A DNA stretch of 64,000 bases from Propionivibrio hellwigii (GTDB lineage Bacteria > Pseudomonadota > Gammaproteobacteria > Burkholderiales > Rhodocyclaceae), in contig NZ_JBEUWX010000002.1 of NCBI RefSeq assembly GCF_041770905.1, positions 496,001 through 560,000 on the forward strand. The letters are read 5' to 3'. The notes beneath the pieces are model-generated. The model searched no databases and had not been told where the DNA came from. It saw only the letters and a program-made list of their open reading frames with translations. The translations under genes were made by a program, and so were the position numbers. Numbering within the stretch: the first letter of the stretch is position 1; every line of letters begins with the position of its first letter. Shown one piece after another: positions 43,684 through 52,870 of the stretch.

Positions 43684-44649
43684 CTACAGCCAGCCCGCGC
43701 GTTTGAAGCGGATATAGAGAATGACGCTGGCGGAAACGATGACGCCCAACGCCATCGGATAACCGTATGCCCAGCCCAGTTCGGGCATTTTCTTGAAATT
43801 CATTCCCCAAATACCAGCAAAAGCAGTTGCCATGGCAAAGATCCCGGCCCAGGCGGCAAGGCGCTTGGTGACTTCATTGTCTTCGATGGTCACCATCGAA
43901 AGATTCACCTGAATGGCCGTGCCGATCGTTTCACGGATGGCGTCAATGGAAGCGTTGATGCGCGTCAGATGGTCGTAAACATCGCGGTAATATTCGCGGG
44001 AATTGGCGCATAACTCAGGCACCAGCTCACCGGAGAGTTTTCCGACAGCCTCCCGCAGCGGGGCAACGGCGTGCCGCAATTGCATGGCTTGATGCTTGAG
44101 GTCATACAGCCGCCTGACATTGGCATTGGCTGCGCCCTTTTCGAAAATCCGCTCTTCGATTTCCTCCAGCGTCATTTCCAGCGCGTCGATGATCGGAAAA
44201 TAGCGATCAACAACCGCGTCCATGAGGGCATAAAGCACAAATCCGGCGCCCTGCCTGAGCAATCCCGCCTGGCGTTCACAACGCTCGCGCACGGCCTGGA
44301 AATCCCGCGCGCTGTTATTCCGGATCGAGAGAACATAATTGTGCCCGGCAAACACGTCCAGTTCGCCGACACTGAACTCGCCTTCCTTAAAATCCAGCAG
44401 CCGCATGACGGAAAACAGCGAATCGCCGTATTCCTCGATTTTTGGCCGTTGTTCGCCGTGCCTGGCATCTTCCACCGCCAGTTCATGCAGTCCGAACGCT
44501 TTGCGCATGAACTCCAGTTCTTCCGGCGTCGCATCGCACAAGGCCACCCAGACAAAGCATCCCGGCTGCCCGAGGTAACGGCCAATATCCTCAACGGCAA
44601 TGTCCGCCAGACGCGCCCCATTCAGATAGGCAACACAATTAACGAGCAC
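43684..44649 (-). CDS. corA: CorA-family magnesium/divalent cation channel
   Basis: 321 residues from a GTG with GGAGG five bases upstream. Long cytoplasmic N-terminal domain, then two C-terminal membrane helices, the first ending in the selectivity motif WGMNFKKMPEL (about residues 279-289). The C-terminal basic stretch is RFKRAGWL. Fits the CorA pentamer. Homologues carry Mg2+, some Co2+ or Ni2+. Confidence 0.9.
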   Translation of the reverse strand: MLVNCVAYLNGARLADIAVEDIGRYLGQPGCFVWVALCDATPEELEFMRKAFGLHELAVEDARHGEQRPKIEEYGDSLFSVMRLLDFKEGEFSVGELDVFAGHNYVLSIRNNSARDFQAVRERCERQAGLLRQGAGFVLYALMDAVVDRYFPIIDALEMTLEEIEERIFEKGAANANVRRLYDLKHQAMQLRHAVAPLREAVGKLSGELVPELCANSREYYRDVYDHLTRINASIDAIRETIGTAIQVNLSMVTIEDNEVTKRLAAWAGIFAMATAFAGIWGMNFKKMPELGWAYGYPMALGVIVSASVILYIRFKRAGWL

Positions 44650-44751
44650 GGCATCCTCCGCATTTTTCTCCGATTATGCAGTCACCTGCCACAGGCTTTT
44701 TCGTTTCGACTGTTGCAGTACCAGACGGGCTTCCCTGCCTGCCATCACCGC

Positions 44752-45390
44752 TCAGACGCGCGCCAACGGATTGGGCGTCGCCTCAGCGATCCGGGTCAGC
44801 ACATTATGGTCGGTATGGTGAAACAATTCCGCCTGTCCCTGAATCTTCATGACCGTATCTTCATCGTAGAACCAGGTGCCATCGTCGTTAAACCGGACCC
44901 GGATGCGAAACTCAACGGTCTTAAATGCATGGTCGAGAAAGGGATTCGAGCAAATGCCATAAACCGGATCGCCCAGGCGAGCAGTGAGTTCAAACTCATT
45001 GGCATCCGGCGCAACCGTGCCGCCGGCCATCACCACCTGCCCGCGCGGGATGGTCAAGGTGTGGATGACCGTGCCGTTCGCCGGTTCCCACAACCAGTAA
45101 CCGACTTGGTCATGGTAAGTCTTGACCTGATCCGGTTTGGTGATGTGCGTGTGATAGCGCAGGCCATAGAACAGCTGCGGGCCATTGGTCTGCGGATCGA
45201 TCGGCTGTAGTTCGATGCGTTCTACATAAGTCTGCTGCTTTGGCCCCTCGGCCTTGGGCTTAACGTCCATGCCGCGCTCGCCTTGCCAAAGTCCAGCCAT
45301 GCGTGTCAGCGGCCCCAGGCATTTCAGCGTATGCACATCGGCCTGCGGTTCCGTGTAAATATCCTTGGGAAAAGTGCCTGCATTGCTCAT
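44752..45390 (-). CDS. Nitrobindin-like/FABP-type heme-binding barrel protein
   Basis: 212 residues from ATG 45390, with AAGGAG 12 bases upstream. LGPLTRMAGLWQGERGMDVKPKAEG near residues 23-47 is the typical start of the nitrobindin-like barrel (normally LAPLxxLxGTWxGxG). Later strands include YGLRYHTHI, WLWEPANGTVIHTLTIPRGQVVMAGGTV and WFYDEDTVMKIQGQAELFHHTDHNVLTRI, the last rich in His residues that could bind heme. Function not established; moderate assignment. Confidence 0.65.
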   Translation of the reverse strand: MSNAGTFPKDIYTEPQADVHTLKCLGPLTRMAGLWQGERGMDVKPKAEGPKQQTYVERIELQPIDPQTNGPQLFYGLRYHTHITKPDQVKTYHDQVGYWLWEPANGTVIHTLTIPRGQVVMAGGTVAPDANEFELTARLGDPVYGICSNPFLDHAFKTVEFRIRVRFNDDGTWFYDEDTVMKIQGQAELFHHTDHNVLTRIAEATPNPLARV

Positions 45391-45477
45391 GAGATCGCGC
45401 TCCTTCGTAAATCTGGCATTGGATGGGCGTCCATTATCCCACGCCTTCGCCTGCCCTTTCGCCATCAGGCAAACGCA

Positions 45478-46713
45478 TCAATTATGCCGGCGCGCCGCAG
45501 GCCACAGCGCCGCGACAAACATGCCCGCAGCCACAGCCGCCGCCAGTGTCAGATACCCCGGCGCAGACTGCGCCGTAAATCCGATCACCAGCGCCAGCGC
45601 GGTCAAAGGCGCACGCATCGATACCGCCAGAAAAGCCGCCGACCCCGCCAGGGATGCCGTCAGCAGATCGACGGACGGCCAGAACGGCTGCACCAGCAAG
45701 CCTGCCAGCAGCCCCGCGACTGCGCCGAGCGCCAGCGCCGGCGTCAGCGTACCGCCAAACACTCCGCTGCGCAGTGTCAGCAAAACCACGGCCGCCTTGG
45801 CGATGAGCAACGCCGCGCATAGCCCGAGCGATGCCCCCCAGTACGCAGTCTGCGCCACCGAGCGACCATTACCCAGTACTTGCGGCAACCAGATCGCCAC
45901 GATGCCGCTCAATAAAAACGCCAAAGGCATTGCCCAGAGCACCTGAAGTTTCCGGCAGCGGCGCCTTTCAACTTCTTTAACCGCACGGCCAAAGCCTTCA
46001 GCCGGCAGCCCCACCAGCGCCCCCACGACAGCCGCCCACAGCACGGAAGGAATCGAAACGCTGACCTGGCCGACGGCATAAAACGCTTCGGGCGAAACCT
46101 CGATCCGCGCCACCACGGTGGCAATAACCGAAACGGCCAAAGCGATACTCGCATTGCGCACGGTAAACGCGCCGAGCAATATTTCCAGGGCAAAGATCGC
46201 ACCGGCAAACGGCACATGATACACACCGGCCAGCCCGGCGGCCGCGCCGCAGGCGACCAGCACGCGCCGCATTTCATCATCGATTTTCAGCGCATCGGCG
46301 ATGCGGCCGGCGAACAGCGCGCCTAGTTCGCGCGGCGCCACCTCCCGCCCGACGGGCGCTCCTACACCGACGGCCACAATCTGGAGTAATGCATGGATGA
46401 CGCCTTCGGGGAACGGCGGCCGCGCCGTCGCCGATGTCTCCGCCACCACGGCGGCTTCGACGCTCACCACAGGCCGGCCGCACGTTTGCAGCCACCACCA
46501 GCCGAGCGTGACCAGCGCCCCGCCGCCCATCAGCGCCAGCAAACGCCGCAAAGGCGTCGTGCCGTCGGTCACGATGCGCAGCGCCGCCGATTCTCCCTGT
46601 CCGAAGGTAAGAATTTCAACGCCGTGAATTAACGCCGACAGCGCCGCTGCGCCCAAGCCGGCGGCAACGCCGACCAGCACCACGGCAACGATCAGCGCGA
46701 TTTTCCGCCGCAT
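45478..46713 (-). CDS. Divergent ClC-family channel/antiporter (second ClC)
   Basis: About 411 residues from ATG 46713. An in-frame start 10 codons earlier (46743) is possible. There are 10-11 helices, with VGAPVGREVAPRELGALFAG near 115-134 in place of the canonical GREGPxxQ and GVFGGTLTPALALGAVAG near 332. The region that should carry GSGIP reads FGQGESAALRI. So the gating Glu of GRE is kept, but neighbouring ion-ligand positions differ from the other ClC in this window. It may carry a different anion, which is inference. Confidence 0.82.
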   Translation of the reverse strand: MRRKIALIVAVVLVGVAAGLGAAALSALIHGVEILTFGQGESAALRIVTDGTTPLRRLLALMGGGALVTLGWWWLQTCGRPVVSVEAAVVAETSATARPPFPEGVIHALLQIVAVGVGAPVGREVAPRELGALFAGRIADALKIDDEMRRVLVACGAAAGLAGVYHVPFAGAIFALEILLGAFTVRNASIALAVSVIATVVARIEVSPEAFYAVGQVSVSIPSVLWAAVVGALVGLPAEGFGRAVKEVERRRCRKLQVLWAMPLAFLLSGIVAIWLPQVLGNGRSVAQTAYWGASLGLCAALLIAKAAVVLLTLRSGVFGGTLTPALALGAVAGLLAGLLVQPFWPSVDLLTASLAGSAAFLAVSMRAPLTALALVIGFTAQSAPGYLTLAAAVAAGMFVAALWPAARRHN

Positions 46714-46846
46714 CAGACCAACGCGCTCACAACGATACGGCACGCGCGCAGCCTCACGGCAAAGCGCATTTCCAGCCGCTCACCAGACGGCCGCTGCTGC
46801 CGCGCCGGCCATATTGGCGCCGATGTCTGCGCGTTACCCCTGCAGC

Positions 46847-47587
46847 TCACAATGACAGCTTCTTGAAAATACATTCGGGAATATGGCGAATGGCAAACAT
46901 GATCAGGCGCCAGAATCCCGGCAAATAAACGACATCGCGCCGGCGTTCAACGGCCTCGACGATATCGCCGGCAATCGCTTGCGGCGTGCGCCACAGCGCT
47001 CCCTTGGCAAAGGCCGCCGTCATCGGCGTATCGATGAAACCGGGTTTGATCGTCAAGATCTGAACGCCGCTTCTTGCCAACCGGTTGCGCAGGCCTTGCA
47101 GAAAAATATCGACCATGCCCTTGGCCGCGCCATAGACGTAGTTGCTCTGTCGGCCGCGATCACCGGTGACCGAGCCGATGACGGCGAGGCAGCCGTGCCC
47201 TTGCCCGGCCAGATGCTGTGCCAGTCGCGTCGACAGCGCAACGACCGAAACGCCGTTGTTGTCGATCTCGTGCAGCGTCTGCTCAACGGAAGCCTCGCAG
47301 GCTTTCTGGTCGGGCAAGGAACCATGCGCGATCAAAACAGTATCCAGCCCGCCGAGCGAGGCCAGCGCCGCGTCGAGCATGGCGGCGTGGCGTTCCCTAT
47401 CGCACGCATCCATCGTAAAGCACTCAACCGAAGCCGCGCCGCGGACGCACAGATCGGCGGCAATCGCTTCCAGGCGTTCCTCCCGGCGGCCGACAAGAAA
47501 TAATGCGCAACGGCGCGCCGCCCAGAGGCGCGCAACGGCCTCGGCAATCGCCGATGTTGCGCCGATGATCAGGATTTTTTCTTGCAT
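46847..47587 (-). CDS. Short-chain dehydrogenase, DprE2-like
   Basis: 246 residues from ATG 47587 with GGGAAGG upstream. Cofactor loop IIGATSAIAEAVARLWA, LVGRREERLEAIAADL, VLIAHGS, a Ser in GSVTGDRGRQ and Tyr-x3-Lys in YVYGAAKGMV. The long hydrophobic C-terminus (VVYLPGFWRLIMFAIRHIPECIFKKL) is typical of DprE2 relatives. It lies 28 bp after the DprE1-like gene. The two together would epimerise a lipid-linked ribose to arabinose via the 2-keto form, by family analogy. Confidence 0.8.
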   Translation of the reverse strand: MQEKILIIGATSAIAEAVARLWAARRCALFLVGRREERLEAIAADLCVRGAASVECFTMDACDRERHAAMLDAALASLGGLDTVLIAHGSLPDQKACEASVEQTLHEIDNNGVSVVALSTRLAQHLAGQGHGCLAVIGSVTGDRGRQSNYVYGAAKGMVDIFLQGLRNRLARSGVQILTIKPGFIDTPMTAAFAKGALWRTPQAIAGDIVEAVERRRDVVYLPGFWRLIMFAIRHIPECIFKKLSL

Positions 47588-47615
47588 GCTTACCTTCCCA
47601 CCGTCCTTGTAACCA

Positions 47616-48911
47616 TCATGACAGCACGCGCCGCGCGAAATCCGACAAAAAGGCCGGATCGACATGGTGCATGAATTCCTCAAAGCGCGGATAGCTGCGG
47701 CGATAGAAAACGCCGCTCATGCGCGCATCCTTGGCTGCGTACAGGCGCCCGCCGGCTGCCTCGACGATCGCATCGAGCCGCCGGAACAACGCCAGCGTCA
47801 GGGCGCCATTATTGGGAAAATCGAGCGCCAGCGTCAGGCCGTGCATGGGGAACGACATCAGGCCGGGGCTGGTTCGCTCGCCAAAAGTCTTGAGTACGGC
47901 CAGAAAAGAACCGCGGCCGTCGGCGGCAATCGCGTTGAATACCTCGCCGACCGCTTCGCGCGCCGCCATCGGGAGAACAAACTGATACTGAAAAAAGCCA
48001 TGCGGCCCGTAAATGCGGTTCCAGTTTTGAACAGCGTCAAGCGGGTAGAAATACGGCGCGTAGTGAACGATCTGATGCAAGGCCAGCGGCCGGTTGTAAT
48101 ACGCAGCATTGAAAGCGCGCAACGAGAGGCGGTTAACCAGCGAGAACGGCGGCGTAAACGGTATGCCCAACCGCGTTTGGCCCCGCATCACAAAACCGCC
48201 CTCCGGCGCATGATCACCCGCCATGAAAATACCGCGTAGCGAAGGCGCCAGGCAATCGACCCAGGCGACAACGTATTCGTGTTTGGCCTCGACCTCGGCA
48301 TTGAGGGCAAAAAATTCGTCCAGGCCGGAAAAACGTGTGTTTTCAACCTCGATATACGCACTCGGGATGGGCCTAAGCACCAGCTCGACCCAAGTAATCA
48401 GCCCCGTCAGCCCCATGCCGCCGATCGTCGCAGAAAAGAGTTCCGCATTTTCCTGCGGTGAGCAAATGTGGCGCGAACCGTCCGAGCGCAGCAACTCGAA
48501 GCGGCGGACATGGCAGCCGAACGTCCCCGCGCCGTGATGATTCCTGCCGTGCACATCGTTGGCGATCGCCCCGCCGACGGTGACGAAACGGGTGCTCGGC
48601 GTCACCGGCAGAAACCAGCCGCGTGGAACGAAGACATCAAGGATTTCGGAAAGCAGCACCCCCGCCTCGCAGGTCATCACGCCGGTAACTGCGTCGAACG
48701 CCATCAGCCGGTCAAGACCACGCGTATGCAGCAGCGCCCCGCCGCTGTTCAGGCAAACATCGCCATAACTGCGGCCATTGCCATACGCCAGCATCCCGCC
48801 AGAAGCGGAAATCAGGGAAGATAACGGCGGCAGCGCCGCAGTGCGGTCATTCCACCAGATTTCTTCCGCCGCCGGCATAACCGGCAAACGTCCCCATGCA
48901 CGCAAACTCAT
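47616..48911 (-). CDS. FAD-dependent oxidase, DprE1-like
   Basis: 431 residues. FAD-binding motifs GNGRSYGDVCLNSGG near 44-58 and TVGGAIANDVHGRNHHGAGTFG near 111-132 match DprE1 well. C-terminal FLAVLKTFGERTSPGLMSFPMHGLTLALDFPN parallels DprE1, but the position of its inhibitor-reactive Cys appears to be Ala here (from memory of the alignment). Oxidises the 2-OH of decaprenyl-phosphoryl-ribose in mycobacteria. The substrate here is unknown. The usual upstream UbiA-type prenyltransferase is not in the window. Confidence 0.85.
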   Translation of the reverse strand: MSLRAWGRLPVMPAAEEIWWNDRTAALPPLSSLISASGGMLAYGNGRSYGDVCLNSGGALLHTRGLDRLMAFDAVTGVMTCEAGVLLSEILDVFVPRGWFLPVTPSTRFVTVGGAIANDVHGRNHHGAGTFGCHVRRFELLRSDGSRHICSPQENAELFSATIGGMGLTGLITWVELVLRPIPSAYIEVENTRFSGLDEFFALNAEVEAKHEYVVAWVDCLAPSLRGIFMAGDHAPEGGFVMRGQTRLGIPFTPPFSLVNRLSLRAFNAAYYNRPLALHQIVHYAPYFYPLDAVQNWNRIYGPHGFFQYQFVLPMAAREAVGEVFNAIAADGRGSFLAVLKTFGERTSPGLMSFPMHGLTLALDFPNNGALTLALFRRLDAIVEAAGGRLYAAKDARMSGVFYRRSYPRFEEFMHHVDPAFLSDFARRVLS

Positions 48912-48954
48912 GATTCCGTTCCCATCGTTTTTTGTCTCGCCAGAAAAACAGCCC

Positions 48955-49620
48955 CTAGTACAACGACAATAGCCCGATCATCGTCGCTTCACGGCTCCCC
49001 AGGCCGCTCGGCAGAAACAACAGTCCGCCGACCAGCAGGGCAAACGCGTAGACGAACAGCGCAGTCGCCACAAGCAGCAAATGCCCCACCAGTGCGGCAA
49101 GCAGCCACCAGACGCCGATGCCTTCAGCCAGGTAGCAATGCCGTAAAAACGAGGAGCAATACTCGCAACACTCCGCCGACAACCGGCTCCGCGCCGGTGC
49201 ATACTCTCACAGACCGATGCCGGCCAGCAACAACACCGCCAACCCATCGCTGACACGCTCGGCGAGAAAGGCCGGGGGGCTGGCTGGCACCGGCACGCCT
49301 CGCGGCTTGAGCAGCACCGAACGCAGGCTTTCGCCCAGCTTCCCAGGGCTGGTCGTCAGCGCAAAACTGGAAAAACAGGCGGCAAGATTAATGCGTCACG
49401 GCAGGCACGCATCGGCCAGATGCAGATAGCGCGCCCAGCGCAGAAATCGAAACAGATAATTGACCAGCGACAGTGCAAGCACACCGAGAATCACGAAAAA
49501 ACCGGCGCCAGCTACCGCCACTGCAGTCTCACGCCATCCTGCCCAGAGCGACAGGCCAGAATAACCGACTTCTACCAGCGCAATGCTGATGAACACAAGG
49601 CGCAACGGCGGCAACGCCAA
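48955..49620 (-). pseudogene. Flippase-like (LPG synthase TM/UPF0104) membrane protein, broken
   Basis: Three fragments in different frames, in order. They are MALPPLRLVFISIAL...LVNYLFRFLRWARYLHLADA (49620-49396), then SFALTTSPGKLGESLRSVLLKPRGV and ERVSDGLAVLLLAGIGL (about 49370-49205), then the terminus with FLPSGLGSREATMIGLL (49182-48955). These are the ordered hallmarks of the glycosyltransferase-2-associated flippase-like family. Frameshifts and stops separate them (for example a stop after ACLP and one after AGIGL). It ends 43 bp before the DprE1-like start on the same strand, a known neighbourhood for such genes. Confidence 0.8.
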
Positions 49621-49663
49621 TCTACCGGGAACCTGGCTGTGGCACTGGTCGGATCGGATCCTC

Positions 49664-50860
49664 TCAGGTAATGATGCCCCCGCCCAGACAGATACGGTCT
49701 TCGTAAATCACGACGGACTGCCCCGGTGTCACAGCCCATTGCGGCTCGGCAAAACTGAGGCGGCAGCCCGCTGCGTCGATCTGCTCGATGACGCACGGGG
49801 CATCGGCCTGCCGATAGCGCGTTTTGGCCGTATAGGGATGCGCCGTCTGCGGCCGGTCCGCCGGGCGATCGCCGGCGATCCAGGAAAGCTGACCGGCATG
49901 CAGCGCTGTTGCCCGCAGCGCGGGATGATCGTGCCCCTGAACGACATACAGGATATTGCGCGCCATCTCCTTTTTGGCCACGAACCAGGCGGCATGATCG
50001 CCAGTGTCGCTGCCCTTGCCTCCTTTGACGCCACCGACGTGCAATCCTTTGCGCTGGCCGAGCGTGTAAAAGGTCAGCCCGTCGTGTTCGCCCAGCAATC
50101 GGCCGTCGTCAAGGCTGCGAATCTCACCCTTGCACGGCGGCAGGTAACGCATCAGAAATTCCTTGAAAGGACGTTCGCCGATGAAACAGATGCCGGTCGA
50201 ATCCTTCTTGAGTGCGACGTGCAGCGTTGCCGCCGAAGCCAGGGCGCGCACATCCCGTTTGAGCATCCCGGCCAGCGGAAACAGGGTGCGCGCGAGCTGC
50301 GCCTGATTGAGGCGATGCAGAAAATAGCTTTGATCCTTCGTCGCATCCGCCGCCTTGAGCAGCTGGAATTTACTGTCCGCGCCATGCACGGCATCCACCT
50401 GACGGACGCCCGCGTAATGGCCGGTAGCGATCTTTTCGGCGCCCAGCCCCATCGCATGATCGAGAAAGGCCTTGAACTTGATTTCTGAATTGCACAGCAC
50501 GTCGGGATTGGGCGTGCGCCCGGCCTGATATTCATCGAGAAAAATCGAGAATACGCGCTCGCGGTATTCACTGGCGAAATTGACGACTTCAACATCGATG
50601 CCGATCGTATCGGCCACGCTCATGACGTCGATCAAATCCTGGCGCGACGAGCAGTATTCATCGTCGTCATCGTCTTCCCAGTTTTTCATGAACAGCCCGA
50701 TAACGTGCCAGCCCCACTGTTTGAGTAAAAGTGCGGCGACCGAGGAGTCGACACCGCCGGACAGACCAACGACGACCGTGCGCCCATCGCCTTCCCGCAG
50801 TTCTGCCGGCGCGCATTGACGAGCCTCTGCCAGCAATTGCGTATACGTTTTCTCACCCAT
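49664..50860 (-). CDS. mnmA: tRNA-specific 2-thiouridylase MnmA
   Basis: 398 residues from ATG 50860; a GTG four codons earlier is possible. PP-loop VVGLSGGVDSSVAALLLKQ near 29-47. Catalytic Cys pair in TPNPDVLCNSEIKF near 118 and STGICFIGERPF near 215. Thiolates U34 of tRNA-Lys, Glu and Gln. There is an unusual N-terminal extension of about 25 residues before the PP-loop strand (GEKTYTQLLAEARQCAPA). Confidence 0.95.
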   Translation of the reverse strand: MGEKTYTQLLAEARQCAPAELREGDGRTVVVGLSGGVDSSVAALLLKQWGWHVIGLFMKNWEDDDDDEYCSSRQDLIDVMSVADTIGIDVEVVNFASEYRERVFSIFLDEYQAGRTPNPDVLCNSEIKFKAFLDHAMGLGAEKIATGHYAGVRQVDAVHGADSKFQLLKAADATKDQSYFLHRLNQAQLARTLFPLAGMLKRDVRALASAATLHVALKKDSTGICFIGERPFKEFLMRYLPPCKGEIRSLDDGRLLGEHDGLTFYTLGQRKGLHVGGVKGGKGSDTGDHAAWFVAKKEMARNILYVVQGHDHPALRATALHAGQLSWIAGDRPADRPQTAHPYTAKTRYRQADAPCVIEQIDAAGCRLSFAEPQWAVTPGQSVVIYEDRICLGGGIIT

Positions 50861-51019
50861 GACGTTTTTCACCCATCATCATCTTATCTGCCGCCTTGTT
50901 CGCCACCATTCTTTGCTATTCGTTGCAATTCGTTGCTATGCGTCGCCATCTCCGTTGCGCCCGCCACCGGTACTGCGCGCGGCATTGGCTCCGATAAGAT
51001 GATCCGCTGATCCGTCGCT

Positions 51020-51472
51020 TCATCCGTAAAATTTCACTGCTGCCAGTGGGTAGCGTCGGCCTGCACACCAGTCGTCCAGAGCGCCCATAACCAGCGGGCT
51101 GCGCAGGCGTCCATCCCGCTCGAGTGCGCGGATTTCCTGAAAATCCAGCCAGTGCGCGGCAATAATGCCTTGGTCGAGCGGTCGCGCCGCATCGTGCCCG
51201 TTTACCACGCCGGCAAAGACGAAGCGTACATACGTCATTTCACTGTCTGGTTTATGCCAGTGGTGAACACCGACCAATGCGTCCGGAACAAAGGTGTAGC
51301 CGGTTTCTTCCAGCGTCTCGCGAACGACGGCGTCCGTGAGCGATTCGCCATGTTCCAGATGTCCGGCGGGCTGGTTGTAGCGGATTCCAGCGTCGGTTTC
51401 TTCCTCGACAAGCAAAAAGCGGCCATCGCGTTCGGCGATGGCGGCAATGGTTACATGCAGATTCCGGGTCAT
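51020..51472 (-). CDS. Nudix hydrolase, NudJ-like
   Basis: 150 residues. Nudix box GHLEHGESLTDAVVRETLEETGY near residues 37-59 fits Gx5Ex7REUxEExGU. N-terminal HVTIAAIAERDGRFLLVEEE and C-terminal WLDFQEI recall NudJ (HMP-PP/pyrophosphate phosphatase). In many betaproteobacteria it neighbours mnmA, as here (147-bp gap, same strand). Confidence 0.9.
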   Translation of the reverse strand: MTRNLHVTIAAIAERDGRFLLVEEETDAGIRYNQPAGHLEHGESLTDAVVRETLEETGYTFVPDALVGVHHWHKPDSEMTYVRFVFAGVVNGHDAARPLDQGIIAAHWLDFQEIRALERDGRLRSPLVMGALDDWCAGRRYPLAAVKFYG

Positions 51473-51549
51473 GGGTCAGAGATCGGTCTGAAAGCGCCAT
51501 TTTACCGCCAAGCCACCATGAAATCGGCTAAAATGGCCGCTTTCTGGCA

Positions 51550-51579
51550 TTGACAGAAGTTTGCAGTATCTGAGCATAC
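51550..51579 (+). promoter_or_regulatory. Possible ilvE promoter
   Basis: TTGACA at 51550-51555 with GCATAC at 51574-51579, an 18-bp spacer, about 65 bp upstream of the ilvE start. The -35 is consensus, the -10 weak. Confidence 0.35.
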
Positions 51580-51645
51580 GCAAGGCTTTTGCATTCATAG
51601 CCAGACATTCCAGCCATATCTGTAGTAGCAAAGGGAGAAAACATC

Positions 51646-52566
51646 ATGTCAATGGCCGACCGCGACGGTTTTATCTGGAAAGACGGAAAACTCATCCCCT
51701 GGCGCGAAGCGAATACGCACGTTCTCACGCATTCCCTGCATTACGGCCTGTCTGTCTTCGAAGGGCTGCGTGCTTACAAAACCGAATCCGGTACCGCCAT
51801 TTTCCGGCTCAAGGAGCACACCGAACGCCTGTTCAATTCGGCGCATATTTACATGATGAAAATCCCCTTCGATAGATCTGCACTGATCGAAGCACAAAAG
51901 GAAGTCGTGCGTGCCAATCAGCTCGAATCCGGCTACATCCGCCCTATCGCTTTCTATGGTTCGGAAAAAATGGGCGTTTCCCCCAAGGGAGTCACGGTAC
52001 ACGTCGCTATCGCCGCCTGGCCGTGGGGCGCTTACCTGGGCGCCGATGGCATGGAAAAAGGCATCCGCGTCAAAACGGCTTCCTTTGCCCGCCACCACAT
52101 CAACGTGACGATGGCGCGCGCCAAGTTCGCCGCAACTTACGCCAATTCCATCCTGGCCAATATGGAAGCCACCGACGATGGTTATGACGAAGCGCTGCTG
52201 CTCGACGTTGACGGCTTCGTTGCCGAAGGCTCGGGCGAGAACCTGTTTATCGTTAAGGGGGGCGTGCTCTACGAACCGGAGCTCAGCTCCGCGCTGGTCG
52301 GTATTACGCGCGACACCATCATTACGCTGGCCAAGGATCTCGGCCTGGAAGTCCGCACCCGTCGCCTAACGCGCGACGATATTTACATCGCCGATGAAGC
52401 CTTTTTCTCCGGAACGGCCGCCGAGGTTACGCCGATTCGCGAACTTGATAACCGCCAGATCGGCGAAGGGGTGCGCGGGCCGATCACGGCACAGCTGCAA
52501 CAACGGTATTTCGACTGCGTCAACGGCCGTCTGCCGCAGTATGTTGACTGGCTTAGCTACGTCTAG
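51646..52566 (+). CDS. ilvE: Branched-chain amino-acid aminotransferase
   Basis: 306 residues, preceded by AAAGGGAGAAAACATC. Fold-type IV PLP enzyme: THSLHYGLSVFEGLRAYKT near 26-44, the PLP-binding Lys in TMARAKFAATYANSILA near 159, then EALLLDVDGFVAEGSGENLFIV. ADEAFFSGTAAEVTPIRELDNRQIG follows. Full-length proteobacterial IlvE. Transfers amino groups to the keto acids of Val, Leu and Ile. Confidence 0.95.
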   Translation: MSMADRDGFIWKDGKLIPWREANTHVLTHSLHYGLSVFEGLRAYKTESGTAIFRLKEHTERLFNSAHIYMMKIPFDRSALIEAQKEVVRANQLESGYIRPIAFYGSEKMGVSPKGVTVHVAIAAWPWGAYLGADGMEKGIRVKTASFARHHINVTMARAKFAATYANSILANMEATDDGYDEALLLDVDGFVAEGSGENLFIVKGGVLYEPELSSALVGITRDTIITLAKDLGLEVRTRRLTRDDIYIADEAFFSGTAAEVTPIRELDNRQIGEGVRGPITAQLQQRYFDCVNGRLPQYVDWLSYV

Positions 52567-52870
52567 CCACAAGATTCCCGGACGCCAATTCGCTTCCCGC
52601 CCGCTTCCTTACATGGCTTATGGCGGGCGCCTTTATGAGCGCCCGGCAAGTGCAGGCATGAAGTGCCCATCAATCAGGGGAAAAAACGCCCGGTATTCCT
52701 AAGCCATGTGAGAAGCACGCCTGAGCGCAAGATAACGCCATCACGCCAGGCGTTCGCCTCATGGCACAGAGCGGAGAATGTTCCTGGTCAATCCGTTTTC
52801 TTGGCCACTTTCCGGATTCATTCTGATTAATTTTTCCTAGCGGACGCTTTATTCCCTTCGCCTTTACGCC
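52567..52870. other. Gap between ilvE and waaF
   Basis: 304 bp. A GC hairpin GGGCGC-CTTTATGA-GCGCCC is at about 52626-52645, without a T-run, 60 bp after ilvE. Other sequence is unremarkable. No small conserved ORF recognised. Confidence 0.4.

Noticed and set aside
44071..45210. 379-codon open frame on the plus strand
   Set aside because: Antisense to corA and the nitrobindin-like gene, spanning their intergenic gap; no family similarity.
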